A DNA stretch of 9,127 nt from an uncultured Eubacterium sp. (GCA_905193765.1 CAJJPZ010000087.1:1-9127); one strand, 5' to 3'; positions 1 to 7,211 are shown, counted from the stretch's first letter. Notes: a model not told the origin generated them from the sequence alone. A program made the numbers and translations.

Positions 1-156
1 ATATTTGTCACATGTTTTCAGCATCGATGCCTTAGTGTCCTTGACTCCGGCAAAAAAACCCACTCCAAGTGCAACTATTGCCATGATCGCCAGATATCTG
101 CCGAAACTTCCCCGTATCGTCCTTCTTATATTCTTACTGTATGCTTTCCCTGCCAT
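1..156 (-). CDS. ABC transporter permease, FtsX-like family (N-terminal fragment, runs off left edge)
   Basis: Reading leftward from an ATG at 156-154 gives 52 open codons to the window edge, starting MAGKAYSKNIRRTIRGSFG. The start is a basic cytoplasmic stretch followed by a first membrane segment at about residues 21-37 (YLAIMAIVALGVGFFAG) and a lysine-rich stretch beginning KDTKASML. This basic N-terminus, single hydrophobic helix and Gly-Val-Gly-Phe-Phe-Ala-Gly pattern is what I recognise at the start of large clostridial FtsX-like permeases that pair with an MacB/SalX-type ATPase. A GGAG ribosome binding site at 164-167 lies 7 nt before the ATG, and the ATPase gene stops only 15 nt upstream, so the two are almost certainly co-transcribed with the ATPase first. 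The substrate is unknown; relatives export peptides or antimicrobials, or remodel the envelope. Only the N-terminus is visible, so full length and integrity cannot be judged. Confidence 0.85.
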   Translation of the reverse strand, partial: MAGKAYSKNIRRTIRGSFGRYLAIMAIVALGVGFFAGVKDTKASMLKTCDKY

Positions 157-171
157 ATGATATCTCCGTAT

Positions 172-873
172 CTACCATTCTATATCTTCCACCGGCTTCG
201 GCTCGTCATTGATATGCACCGATTCAACAGTGCCGCTTTTTATCTTCACAACTCTGTCCGCCATTGCTGTAAGTGCTGAATTATGTGTTATTATAACTAT
301 CGTCATACCACTCGTTCTGCATGTGTCCTGAAGGAGTTTGAGTATCGCCTTGCCAGTCTCGTAATCAAGTGCCCCGGTGGGCTCATCACAGAGGAGAAGC
401 TTGGGGTTCTTGGCAAGAGCCCTGGCTATAGCGACCCTCTGCTGTTCTCCTCCTGAAAGTTGTGCAGGAAAATTGTCCATCCTGTCCTCCAGCCCCACAT
501 CCTCCATTACACGATAATTGTCCAGAGGCTTCTTCGACAGCTGTGAAGCTATTTCCACGTTTTCCAGTGCTGTGAGATTAGGTATCAGATTATAGAACTG
601 AAAAACGAATCCTATATCGAACCGTCTGTAAGCTGCCAGCTGCTTCTCGTTCAGATGGGAGATGTCTCTGCCATCCAGGAGCACTTTCCCCGAGGTCAGT
701 GTATCCATCCCCCCCAGTATGTTAAGAAGTGTTGTCTTACCAGCTCCGGACTGACCTACCACGACGCATATTTCCCCTTTTTCTATTTCAAAGCTCACGT
801 CCCTGAGAGCCTGTACCTCCACATCCCCTGTCCTGTATATCTTTCCTGCATTCTCAAAAGTAACAAAAGCCAT
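172..873 (-). CDS. ABC transporter ATP-binding protein (MacB/SalX/LolD-like exporter ATPase)
   Basis: This is a complete nucleotide-binding subunit of 233 residues from the chosen start MAFVTFENAGK. All ABC motifs are intact: Walker A GQSGAGKTT (40-48), Q-loop Gln92 in VFQF, signature LSGGEQQ (139-145), Walker B LLCDE with catalytic Glu164, D-loop GALD (167-170) and switch His197. The stretch GFVFQFYNLIPNLTALENVE is typical of the class that drives FtsX-like permeases (MacB, LolD, bacitracin-type exporters). It would dimerise in the cytoplasm and power the permease encoded 15 nt downstream. The frame is open seven codons further up to an ATG at 894 (240 residues). I prefer the ATG at 873 because family members begin at this point and a GGTGAC motif sits 7 nt before it; the stronger AGGAG is about 17 nt from the upstream ATG, which is too far. 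The gene diverges from crotonase across a regulatory region. The substrate is not predictable. Confidence 0.93.
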   Translation of the reverse strand: MAFVTFENAGKIYRTGDVEVQALRDVSFEIEKGEICVVVGQSGAGKTTLLNILGGMDTLTSGKVLLDGRDISHLNEKQLAAYRRFDIGFVFQFYNLIPNLTALENVEIASQLSKKPLDNYRVMEDVGLEDRMDNFPAQLSGGEQQRVAIARALAKNPKLLLCDEPTGALDYETGKAILKLLQDTCRTSGMTIVIITHNSALTAMADRVVKIKSGTVESVHINDEPKPVEDIEW

Positions 874-955
874 AAATCTGTCACCGTGCAGCATTCATGA
901 AACTGCACCTGCTCCTTTCATTTTATTCTTATATTTTACTATTTTCCATCCGATT

Positions 956-975
956 TATCTATACTAATATAGATA
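956..975. promoter_or_regulatory. Perfect inverted repeat, candidate operator between the ABC and crotonase genes
   Basis: TATCTATA (956-963) and TATAGATA (968-975) are exact reverse complements separated by CTAA. An 8+8 perfect dyad of 20 bp is the usual size of an operator for a dimeric MarR-, TetR- or GntR-type repressor. It overlaps the best minus-strand promoter for the ABC operon (-35 at 982-987, -10 at 958-963), where a bound dimer would block that promoter. It is A/T-rich with no T-run, so it is not a terminator. No regulator gene is visible in the window. Confidence 0.55.
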
Positions 976-987
976 GTTTTGCATCAA
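958..987 (-). promoter_or_regulatory. Putative promoter of the ABC transporter operon
   Basis: On the minus strand TTGATG (plus-strand 982-987) and TATAGA (plus-strand 958-963) are separated by 18 bp. Both hexamers match the sigma-A consensus at four positions out of six, so this is moderate at best. It is supported mainly by its overlap with the perfect dyad at 956-975 and by its position about 85 nt upstream of the ATPase start. A more A/T-rich element closer to the gene could serve instead. Confidence 0.35.
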
Positions 988-993
988 GATGTG

Positions 994-1022
994 TTGTAAC
1001 ACTTTTAACCGAGTGATATAAT
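994..1022 (+). promoter_or_regulatory. Extended -10 sigma-A promoter of the crotonase/CoA-transferase unit
   Basis: TTGTAA (994-999) and a perfect TATAAT (1017-1022) are 17 bp apart, and a TG dinucleotide at 1014-1015 gives an extended -10 (TGATATAAT). Transcription would start near 1029, leaving a leader of about 43 nt before the crotonase ATG. An inverted repeat GTGTT-GT-AACAC (991-1002) covers the -35 and may be a regulator site. The crotonase ribosome binding site AAAGGA is at 1057-1062, 10 nt before the ATG. Confidence 0.75.
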
Positions 1023-1072
1023 ATATTTGGTAAACATAAAATCGATCAAAAGCAAGAAAGGATGATATTCAG

Positions 1073-1849
1073 ATGTTTGAAACCATTAAATATGAAGTAA
1101 ATGACGGTATCGCATACGTCACCATCAACAGACCGCAGGCAATGAACGCACTCAATACTCAGGTGCTGGACGAGCTCTATGCTGCATTCACACAGTTCGA
1201 GGGAGATGCTGATGCCAAGGCTGCTATCGTGACGGGCGAAGGAAAGGCTTTCGTTGCAGGAGCTGACATTGCACAGATGAAGCAGCTGGACGCTGTTGCA
1301 GGAAGAGCCATGATCAAGAAAGGTCACACGGTCATGAACCTCATGGAGTCCGTTGACAAACCGATCATCGCTGCAGTCAATGGTTTCGCTCTCGGCGGAG
1401 GATGTGAACTCTCAATGGCGTGTGATATAAGGATAGCTTCAGAGAAAGCCAAGTTCGGTCAGCCTGAAGTAAATCTCGGAATAATCCCGGGATTCGGCGG
1501 GACTCAGAGACTCCCTCGTCTCGTAGGCAAGGGCATGGCAAAATACATGATCATGACAGCTGAAATGATCAATGCTCAGGAGGCTCTCAGAATAGGTCTT
1601 GTAGAGAAAGTCGTAGCTCCTGAAGAGCTGATCCCTGAATGCGAAAAACTTGCTAAAACTATAATGTCGAAGGCTCCTCTCGCCATCGCATCTGCAAAAC
1701 TTGCTGTAAACAACGGCTACGGTCTCGACATGCCTGCTGCTTCAGCACTTGAAGTCGAAGCTTTCACAGGCCCGTTCGCGTCCCAGGACAAAGAAGAAGG
1801 TATGGCCGCATTCCTTGAGAAGAGACCTGCTGAATTCAAGAACAAATAG
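1073..1849 (+). CDS. crt: Short-chain enoyl-CoA hydratase (crotonase)
   Basis: A complete 258-residue crotonase, the usual length for the family. It hydrates crotonyl-CoA to (S)-3-hydroxybutyryl-CoA, reversibly, in the cytoplasm, normally as a hexamer (dimer of trimers). The oxyanion-hole segments are visible as AGAD (62-65) and GFALGGG (104-110). Both acid/base glutamates of true hydratases are present, Glu112 in GGGCEL and Glu132 in GQPEV, followed by the family stretch GIIPGFGGTQRLPRLVG. Having both glutamates argues for a hydratase rather than an isomerase or other crotonase-fold enzyme. It is first in a plus-strand unit with its own strong promoter and is followed after 136 nt, containing a hairpin, by a CoA-transferase. 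The facing operon makes crotonyl-CoA through AbfD, so this enzyme is well placed for the next step toward acetoacetyl-CoA and acetate, or for butyrate synthesis. The symbol is by analogy to clostridial Crt; exact chain-length preference is inferred. Confidence 0.93.
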   Translation: MFETIKYEVNDGIAYVTINRPQAMNALNTQVLDELYAAFTQFEGDADAKAAIVTGEGKAFVAGADIAQMKQLDAVAGRAMIKKGHTVMNLMESVDKPIIAAVNGFALGGGCELSMACDIRIASEKAKFGQPEVNLGIIPGFGGTQRLPRLVGKGMAKYMIMTAEMINAQEALRIGLVEKVVAPEELIPECEKLAKTIMSKAPLAIASAKLAVNNGYGLDMPAASALEVEAFTGPFASQDKEEGMAAFLEKRPAEFKNK

Positions 1850-1901
1850 TCACGTATATAAATCGTACGAAACACTGTTTGCCGAATGACAGTATGAACG
1901 A

Positions 1902-1950
1902 CAGCGTGATCTGACAGCTGTATCCGCATCAGAGCACGCTGTTATTTTTA
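1902..1950 (+). terminator. Intrinsic terminator or attenuator between crotonase and CoA-transferase
   Basis: CAGCGTGATCTGA (1902-1914) pairs with TCAGAGCACGCTG (1929-1941) at 12 of 13 positions around a 14-nt loop and is followed directly by TTATTTTTA (1942-1950). This is a convincing intrinsic terminator in the plus direction, although the U-tract is interrupted by one A. It lies 52 nt after the crotonase stop and 35 nt before the CoA-transferase ATG. I see no good promoter in the remaining space, so it is probably leaky and sets a lower level for the downstream gene. Confidence 0.7.
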
Positions 1951-1985
1951 CCTGAAACACTATTTCAATATGAAAGGACTCCAAA

Positions 1986-3557
1986 ATGCCAGCAAAATTC
2001 ATAAGTGCAGGAGAGGCTGCAGAGCTCATAAAAGACGGTTCCACAGTAGCGATAGACGGTTTCATAGGATTCTGCCTTGCAGACGACATCCTTGGCAACA
2101 TAGAGGAACGGTTCATCCGCGACGGACATCCACGCGATCTTTCTGTAGTCAATGTGGCGGGCCTCGGAGGCGACGGCCGTGACCGCGGTATAAACCATTT
2201 CGCCCACAGGGGTCTGATGAGACGTTTCCTGTGCAGCAATCTGAGCCTTGCACCGAAACTTTATCCACTGATCATGGATAATACATTTCCCACATTCATG
2301 ATGCCTCAGGGGGTGCTTTCCCATATGATGAGGGCCATCGCATCACACAAACCCGGCGTCATAACAAAGGTGGGAACAAAGACCTTCGTCGATCCACGTA
2401 TCGACGGTGGCAAAGTAAACGACGCTGCCGAAAGCAGTGGTGAAAACATAGTGGAACTTTTAGATCTGCACGGTTCCGAATATCTTTTCTACCCTGCATT
2501 CCCCATAGACGTAGCTATAATAAAAGGCAGTATCGCAGACAGAGACGGAAACATATCCATAGAAAAGGAAGCCATCCATATAGAACAGTTCGAAATGGCT
2601 GCGGCTGCCAGGAATTCAGGCGGTATAGTCATGGTACAGGTGGACAGGATCGTCGATCACGGCGGTATACACCCGCAGATGGTCACTGTTCCTTCTACAC
2701 TTGTCGACTACGTGATACAGGGTACTCCCGGAAATACCGGGCAGCATTTTATCCCGGATCAGGACTTCGTGCCGTCATGGTGCGGCGATGAGAAGATACC
2801 TTTCGGAGATATCAAACCGCTGCCACTGGATACTCATAAGGTCATATGCCGCAGGGCATGTATGGAAGTCAGAGCCGGAGACTTCATGAATCTTGGAATA
2901 GGGATCCCTATGAACGTATCGGAAGTCCTCAATGAAGAAGGCGTCATAGAGCATATCTCCTCCAGCATAGAGTCAGGCGTCACAGGTGGCGTACCTGCTC
3001 CCGGCATAGCTACCGGCGCCGCATACAATCCGGTGGCTATAATCAAGCAGCCCGATATATTCGATTTTTATGACGGCGGCGGCATCGATTTCGCCTGCCT
3101 GGGCGCTGCTGAGATCGACATGCACGGCAATGTGAATGTCTCAAAATTTGCAGGCAAAGTGACGGGACCCGGAGGGTTCATAAATATAACCCAGGGCGCC
3201 AAGACGGTATGCTTCCTTGGCACGTTCACAGCTGGAAAAAGCGAGATAAATGTTAAAGACGGCGGCATCGATATAGTCAGGGAAGGCAAATATATCAAAT
3301 TCAAAAAGAATGTCGAACATATCACATTCTCCGGTGAATATTCCATCGAAAAGGGAAACCAGAACGTTTTCTATATTACGGAACGTGCGGTATTCAAACT
3401 TACCGGCAAGGGCCTCACGCTGATCGAGATCGCCCCCGGTATAGATATCGAAAAAGATATCCTGCCGTTCATGGAATTCACCCCTGTCATATCCGATGAA
3501 CTCAGGACGATGGACAAGAGACTGTTCCTTCCTGAAAAGATGAGCCTGGAAATATGA
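1986..3557 (+). CDS. Acyl-CoA:acetate/propionate CoA-transferase, fused alpha-beta type (Pct/YdiF-like)
   Basis: A 523-residue single-chain family I CoA-transferase, the normal length for propionate/acetate CoA-transferases such as Clostridium propionicum Pct and E. coli YdiF. It moves CoA between a short acyl-CoA and a free acid through an enzyme glutamyl-CoA thioester. The N-terminal domain (about 1-280) carries HKPGVITKVG and EYLFYPAFPIDVA. The C-terminal domain (about 285-523) carries the CoA-binding NLGIGIPMNV (302-311) and the catalytic glutamate Glu329 in ESGVTGG, fitting the ExGxxG motif, followed by YDGGGIDFACLGAAEID. A ribosome binding site AAAGGA (1973-1978) is 7 nt before the ATG. 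The partner acid cannot be read from sequence; acetate, propionate, butyrate, lactate, crotonate or a 3-oxoacid are all possible. It belongs to a different subgroup from the AbfT in the facing operon. Its use of ATA for isoleucine is heavy (5 of the first 7 Ile codons), unlike abfD, suggesting lower expression or a different origin. Confidence 0.9.
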   Translation: MPAKFISAGEAAELIKDGSTVAIDGFIGFCLADDILGNIEERFIRDGHPRDLSVVNVAGLGGDGRDRGINHFAHRGLMRRFLCSNLSLAPKLYPLIMDNTFPTFMMPQGVLSHMMRAIASHKPGVITKVGTKTFVDPRIDGGKVNDAAESSGENIVELLDLHGSEYLFYPAFPIDVAIIKGSIADRDGNISIEKEAIHIEQFEMAAAARNSGGIVMVQVDRIVDHGGIHPQMVTVPSTLVDYVIQGTPGNTGQHFIPDQDFVPSWCGDEKIPFGDIKPLPLDTHKVICRRACMEVRAGDFMNLGIGIPMNVSEVLNEEGVIEHISSSIESGVTGGVPAPGIATGAAYNPVAIIKQPDIFDFYDGGGIDFACLGAAEIDMHGNVNVSKFAGKVTGPGGFINITQGAKTVCFLGTFTAGKSEINVKDGGIDIVREGKYIKFKKNVEHITFSGEYSIEKGNQNVFYITERAVFKLTGKGLTLIEIAPGIDIEKDILPFMEFTPVISDELRTMDKRLFLPEKMSLEI

Positions 3558-3603
3558 CATCCATGAAACATCACCGGCACTCAGATATAAAAAAACATTT
3601 AAA

Positions 3604-3642
3604 AACAGCTGCAGATCTTCAACCCGAAGACATGCAGCTGTT
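3604..3642. terminator. Bidirectional intrinsic terminator between convergent genes
   Basis: ACAGCTGCA (3605-3613) pairs perfectly with TGCAGCTGT (3633-3641), extended by an A-T pair (3604/3642). Inside, TCTTC (3616-3620) pairs with GAAGA (3626-3630) around the loop AACCC. Downstream on the plus strand is T-rich sequence (3641-3662). On the minus strand the hairpin is followed by the complement of the A-rich stretch 3587-3604, giving runs of T. It can therefore end both the CoA-transferase transcript and the DUF975 transcript, whose stop codons lie 46 nt and 23 nt from the stem. Confidence 0.85.
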
Positions 3643-3665
3643 CTCATTATATTCTTTATTTTGCA

Positions 3666-4520
3666 CTAAAATCTCATATCATCATGATATTCAGATGACG
3701 GTATAGGTTCCGGAGCCAGCGGTGCAGGTTCAGTCTCCTTTATCAGGTGGCCTGCAAGGATCTCATAAAAACCTGACTGGGTCGAGTATATATATGCGAT
3801 CACCGGTGCAAGGAACAGTGTTCCAATTATGGATATGATTCCTGTGGCAAGCCCGCCCAGCTTCATTACATTGCATATGCTGTCAAGTATGCTGGCCGGT
3901 ATCGAAGCAAGCAGCGCCCATCCTATAAAGGACAGACTAAGACAGAAGTATTTCATCTTATTGCCATTCATCATAGCCTTGCTCTCATCCATGCACTGCC
4001 TGATACCCTTCGACGGATCATCTGCAAGTATGAAAAATGTCTGACTGTACCTGATCGATGCTATTATTCCCGGAACCAGAAGAAGAAGGCTCCAGAGGAA
4101 TATGAACAGCGACTGGAACAGCAGCAGTCCCAGGGCTTTACCAAATCTGTCGAATCCCAGGAATATGTCTCCTGCATTCACATTCTGTTTTCTGAACATA
4201 GCCAGGAAAAACAGCGTGATCCCCAGCTCCAGGGCCCCTGATACGAGCAATACATACAGTCCTGCCAACGGCGAATATTCCGGCATGCTGCTGTACACCG
4301 CATTGTATGTATCGGTCCCTACGCTGTACATAAGGTTTGCGCCATACAGATCAGCTATGTTTATCCCGAAAAGAGAATTCAGTATCAGCGGAGGAAGATT
4401 TACACACAGCAGATACACAGCTACTGCCACTATCGCCATATTCCATTTACCACTGAGGGCGTTCCTTCCCAGTGCCCTCAGATTCCTGCTTGGATCTGTT
4501 ATTATGATATTCGGGTTCAT
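3666..4520 (-). CDS. DUF975 family integral membrane protein
   Basis: A 284-residue protein with five likely membrane segments at about 27-51, 84-109, 129-155, 191-213 and 224-245, a basic N-terminus and a short Pro/Glu-rich cytoplasmic tail (261-284). The stretch after segment three, GIIASIRYSQTFFILADDPS, followed by Asp178-Glu-Ser-Lys, MMNGNKMKYF and LSLSFIGWALL, is the hallmark of the DUF975 family, common in Firmicutes and without established biochemical function. The start is backed by a GAGG ribosome binding site 7 nt before the ATG. It has its own consensus promoter and sits between two terminators, so it is transcribed alone, tail-to-tail with the CoA-transferase unit and on the same strand as, but downstream of, the 4-hydroxybutyrate operon. 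No link to the pathway can be shown. Confidence 0.85.
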   Translation of the reverse strand: MNPNIIITDPSRNLRALGRNALSGKWNMAIVAVAVYLLCVNLPPLILNSLFGINIADLYGANLMYSVGTDTYNAVYSSMPEYSPLAGLYVLLVSGALELGITLFFLAMFRKQNVNAGDIFLGFDRFGKALGLLLFQSLFIFLWSLLLLVPGIIASIRYSQTFFILADDPSKGIRQCMDESKAMMNGNKMKYFCLSLSFIGWALLASIPASILDSICNVMKLGGLATGIISIIGTLFLAPVIAYIYSTQSGFYEILAGHLIKETEPAPLAPEPIPSSEYHDDMRF

Positions 4521-4561
4521 TCTATTACCTCTTTTCTAATCTACAATCTAACATACAGTAT

Positions 4562-4591
4562 ATGATACTATATGTCTGCATCCATTGTCAA
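4562..4591 (-). promoter_or_regulatory. Promoter of the DUF975 gene
   Basis: On the minus strand a perfect -35 TTGACA (plus-strand 4586-4591) and a -10 TATCAT (plus-strand 4562-4567, five of six matches) are separated by 18 bp. Initiation would fall about 35 nt upstream of the ATG at 4520. It lies downstream of the 4hbD terminator, consistent with an independent transcript. Confidence 0.7.
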
Positions 4592-4661
4592 CCGAAGGGT
4601 AATATACTGATTATTTCAACTGTTACGCCCCACTTCACTGTATGACGTGACAAGCCGCCTT

Positions 4662-4697
4662 AAACACAAAGACCCCGGCACGCAATGACCGGGGTCT
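4662..4697 (-). terminator. Intrinsic terminator of the 4-hydroxybutyrate operon
   Basis: AGACCCCGG (4670-4678) and CCGGGGTCT (4689-4697) form a perfect 9-bp GC-rich stem with a 10-nt loop. In the minus direction the stem is followed by TTTGTGTTT (complement of 4662-4670). It lies 15 nt after the 4hbD stop and is the strongest terminator in the window. Confidence 0.88.
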
Positions 4698-4712
4698 CTC
4701 AACATCTTCAGA

Positions 4713-5837
4713 TTAATAAAGGTTTGCAAATATCTCTCTGATTTCTTCGTCTGTAAGGAATACATAGTTGTTTCCAAGAAGTCTCTGCTGGTTGTCAACA
4801 GTTGACTTAGTGAATTCATCGATCTGAGCTTCAGTCATACCATATTCCTTAAGCGGTTTCTTAGTTAAGAACAGTCCGAGGAACTTATCCATTTCTTCGT
4901 AAACATTTTCCAGATCACATCCGAGAGCATCTGCGAAGATCTGGTTTGCCTTAGTGATCTTTCCGTTAGGATCCTTTCTCATGTACATCTTGAATACTTC
5001 AGTGAAGAACTGGAAGTTTGCTTCACCGTGAGGTACATGGAAAGCAGCTCCGATGGAGTATGATAATGCGTGTACTGCTGCACATCCTGCATTACCAAAT
5101 GCGATTCCGGCATAGTTTGAAGCCAGAAGGAAGTCTTTCAGCAGAGCTTTTCTGTTCTCAGCTGTGTTTCCGCCTGCTGCAACGATAGCTTTATATCCGT
5201 TCATAATCATTTCGATTGCCTTAAGTGAGTACATCTCAGTGAACGGTGATGCTTTTGGTGAAAGGTAACTTTCAACTGCGTGGATCAGAGCGTCAACTGA
5301 TGATGTTGCGAATACATAGTCAGGCAGTCCCTGGAGTGATTCAGGAATGAGTACAGCAGTCTTTGCATATGTTTCTTCAACTGCGATACCCTTCTTTGTA
5401 TGTAATGACTTTAATTCGGCGATAGCAACGTTTGTTACTTCTGAACCCGTTCCGCAAGTTGTAGGCACAACGACCAGTTCCTTTACTCTCTTAGGAGCAA
5501 CTTCGCCAGTGTAAACATCAAGTGCTCTTGTAGGGATGTCCAGAGCAAGAACCTTACAGATGTCAACGATAGTACCGCCGCCGAAAGCGATGATCCTGTC
5601 ATATTCATACTGATCCATGTCCTTCTTCATAGCGTCCATCATTTCGTCTGACGGTTCGCCTTTTCCGTATTTTTCCTGGAAGATAACCGGCATGTCGATT
5701 CCCAGCGGTTTTACATACGGATCATACATCCACTGGTTAGTTACAAGGAGATCGCCTTTTCCTAATTTGAATTCATCATTGAAGTCTTTGAAAGTGTCAA
5801 AATAATGAATTGCAGGAACTACTCTTAATGCTTGCAT
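4713..5837 (-). CDS. 4hbD: NAD-dependent 4-hydroxybutyrate dehydrogenase (iron-type alcohol dehydrogenase)
   Basis: A 374-residue group III (iron-containing) alcohol dehydrogenase, close in length to C. kluyveri 4HbD (about 371). It interconverts 4-hydroxybutyrate plus NAD+ and succinate semialdehyde plus NADH in the cytoplasm; in fermentation it runs as a semialdehyde reductase. The dinucleotide-binding GGGTIVD lies at 86-92 and the family stretch PTTCGTGSEVTNVA at 125-138. The four metal ligands fit Asp182 and His186 (SVDALIH), His256 (VHALSY) and His270 (HVPHGEAN). Overall it resembles the remembered C. kluyveri sequence strongly, including EKYGKGEPSDEM and the ending RLLGNNYVFLTDEEI. A ribosome binding site GAGAGG lies 8 nt before the ATG. 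It follows abfT by 27 nt and is the last gene of the operon, just before a strong terminator. The abf context supports the substrate assignment over other iron alcohol dehydrogenases. Confidence 0.94.
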   Translation of the reverse strand: MQALRVVPAIHYFDTFKDFNDEFKLGKGDLLVTNQWMYDPYVKPLGIDMPVIFQEKYGKGEPSDEMMDAMKKDMDQYEYDRIIAFGGGTIVDICKVLALDIPTRALDVYTGEVAPKRVKELVVVPTTCGTGSEVTNVAIAELKSLHTKKGIAVEETYAKTAVLIPESLQGLPDYVFATSSVDALIHAVESYLSPKASPFTEMYSLKAIEMIMNGYKAIVAAGGNTAENRKALLKDFLLASNYAGIAFGNAGCAAVHALSYSIGAAFHVPHGEANFQFFTEVFKMYMRKDPNGKITKANQIFADALGCDLENVYEEMDKFLGLFLTKKPLKEYGMTEAQIDEFTKSTVDNQQRLLGNNYVFLTDEEIREIFANLY

Positions 5838-5864
5838 TTTAAATACCTCTCTTTACATTATAAA

Positions 5865-7175
5865 TTAAAACTTAACTTTAAACATCTTTTCAAACTCATC
5901 TTTAAGTCCATCTCTGAAATCAGGATGAGCTATGTTGATGAGAGCTCTTGCTCTGTCTTTTACAGTCTTGCCCTTCAGTTTGGCAATACCGTATTCAGTT
6001 ACGACATAATCAGTATCGTGTCTTGAAGTTGTTACTACCTGACCTTCTGAAAGAAGCGGCGTGATCTTTGAAACCATTGATCCGTCTTTCTTCTTTGCAA
6101 CTGAAGGCATTGCGATGATGGCTCTGCCGTTCTTGCCCATAGCAGCTCCTCTGATGAAGTCTACCTGTCCGCCTACTGCTGAGAACTGTCTGTAACCGAT
6201 AGTGTCTGCAGCTACCTGACCGTAGAAGTCAACGCCGATACCGCCGTTGATGCTTACCATGTTAGGGTTCTTTGCTATAATCATCGGATGATTTACGTAG
6301 TCTACGGCTTTGAGCAGGCATGCAGTATTCTTGTCAAGGAAGTCATAAGTCTTCTTTGAACCCATAACGAAGTTGAATACGAACTTGCCTACATCTATAC
6401 CCTTCTGTGAGTTATCTATGGCGCCTGCTTCGTACAGAACTACCTGTCCGTCACCCAGCATCTCTGAGTGGATACCCAGGTGCTTCTTGTTTACCAGCTG
6501 GTGGCATACAGCATCAGGGATAGCTCCGATACCGAGCTGCAGAGTATCTCCGTCATTAACGAGCTCTGCACAGTATTTGCCGATAGCTTCTTCTGCAGGG
6601 CCGATCTTTGCTTCCGGCAGTTCCGGAAGAGGTGTGTCTGCTTCTACGAATGCATCTATTTCGGAAATATGGAATACAGCGTCACCAAATGTGAACGGTA
6701 CGTTCTTGTTGATCTGTGCGATAACTGTCTTTGCTGATTTTACAGCCTGAACAGTGTAGTCGCCTGAAACTCCTGTCGATACATATCCGTGTTTGTCCGG
6801 TGGAGTTACCATGATCATTGCAACATCTACCTGAATAGTACCATCTCTCATGAGACCCGGAACTTCATGGAAGAATAACGGAGTGAAATCGCCGTATCCT
6901 TCTTCAACGCACTTTCTTGTCTGTCCGCTGAGGAACCAGAGATTAGGGTGAAAGTTTTCCTTGTATTCAGGCTTGCAGTATTCACCCTTGCCTAATGTGA
7001 ACATGTGCGAAATCTCAACATTCTTGTAAGCTGCATGATTTGCGACCATAGCATCTACAAGTACCGGTGGTTCTCCGACGTCATGTGCCAGAACCACTTT
7101 GTCATTTGATTTGATCAGCTTGACAGCTTCCTCTGCCGTCGTCAATCTGCTGCTGTAATATTCTTTCCAATCCAT
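5865..7175 (-). CDS. abfT: 4-hydroxybutyrate CoA-transferase
   Basis: A 436-residue family I CoA-transferase of the Cat1/AbfT group; C. aminobutyricum AbfT is about 438 residues. It transfers CoA from acetyl-CoA or butyryl-CoA to 4-hydroxybutyrate, giving the substrate of AbfD. The catalytic glutamate is Glu238 in GIHSEML, the same number as in the characterised enzyme. Other shared segments are TLGKGEY (60-66), LQLGIGAIPDAV (212-223), the Gly-rich GVGG-type loop around SAVGGQVDF, and the C-terminal IAMPSVAKKKDGSMVSKI and DYVVTEYGIA. The ATG is preceded by a perfect AGGAGG (7186-7191) at 10 nt, the best ribosome binding site in the window, just after a small hairpin. It sits 25 nt after the small Cys-rich gene and 27 nt before 4hbD, clearly one transcript. 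It is unrelated in subgroup to the fused CoA-transferase at 1986-3557. Substrate assignment rests on residue-level match plus context. Confidence 0.95.
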   Translation of the reverse strand: MDWKEYYSSRLTTAEEAVKLIKSNDKVVLAHDVGEPPVLVDAMVANHAAYKNVEISHMFTLGKGEYCKPEYKENFHPNLWFLSGQTRKCVEEGYGDFTPLFFHEVPGLMRDGTIQVDVAMIMVTPPDKHGYVSTGVSGDYTVQAVKSAKTVIAQINKNVPFTFGDAVFHISEIDAFVEADTPLPELPEAKIGPAEEAIGKYCAELVNDGDTLQLGIGAIPDAVCHQLVNKKHLGIHSEMLGDGQVVLYEAGAIDNSQKGIDVGKFVFNFVMGSKKTYDFLDKNTACLLKAVDYVNHPMIIAKNPNMVSINGGIGVDFYGQVAADTIGYRQFSAVGGQVDFIRGAAMGKNGRAIIAMPSVAKKKDGSMVSKITPLLSEGQVVTTSRHDTDYVVTEYGIAKLKGKTVKDRARALINIAHPDFRDGLKDEFEKMFKVKF

Positions 7176-7192
7176 TTTTAATCATCCTCCTG

Positions 7193-7211
7193 TTCAGCCC
7201 TTATGGCTGAA
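7193..7211 (-). promoter_or_regulatory. Hairpin over the small gene's stop codon, just ahead of the abfT ribosome binding site
   Basis: TTCAGCC (7193-7199) and GGCTGAA (7205-7211) form a perfect 7-bp stem with loop CTTAT. In the mRNA (minus strand) the loop carries the UAA stop of the Cys-rich gene, and the stem ends one base before the AGGAGG of abfT. This places it to couple or tune translation of abfT, or to stabilise a processed 5' end. Read on the plus strand the same hairpin is followed by nine T residues (7214-7222) and would look like an antisense terminator, though no plus-strand gene precedes it. Confidence 0.5.

Noticed and set aside
1850..2324. Minus-strand open frames of 119 and 129 codons around the CoA-transferase start
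   Set aside because: They overlap each other and the conserved N-terminus of the CoA-transferase, with no family resemblance.
3141..3647. Minus-strand open frame of 168 codons over the end of the CoA-transferase
   Set aside because: It overlaps a clear family I CoA-transferase and a terminator stem, and has no recognisable domain; it is a shadow of the real gene.
4102..4539. Plus-strand open frame of 145 codons opposite the DUF975 gene
   Set aside because: It is the complement of a clearly membrane-spanning DUF975 reading frame with its own promoter and ribosome binding site.
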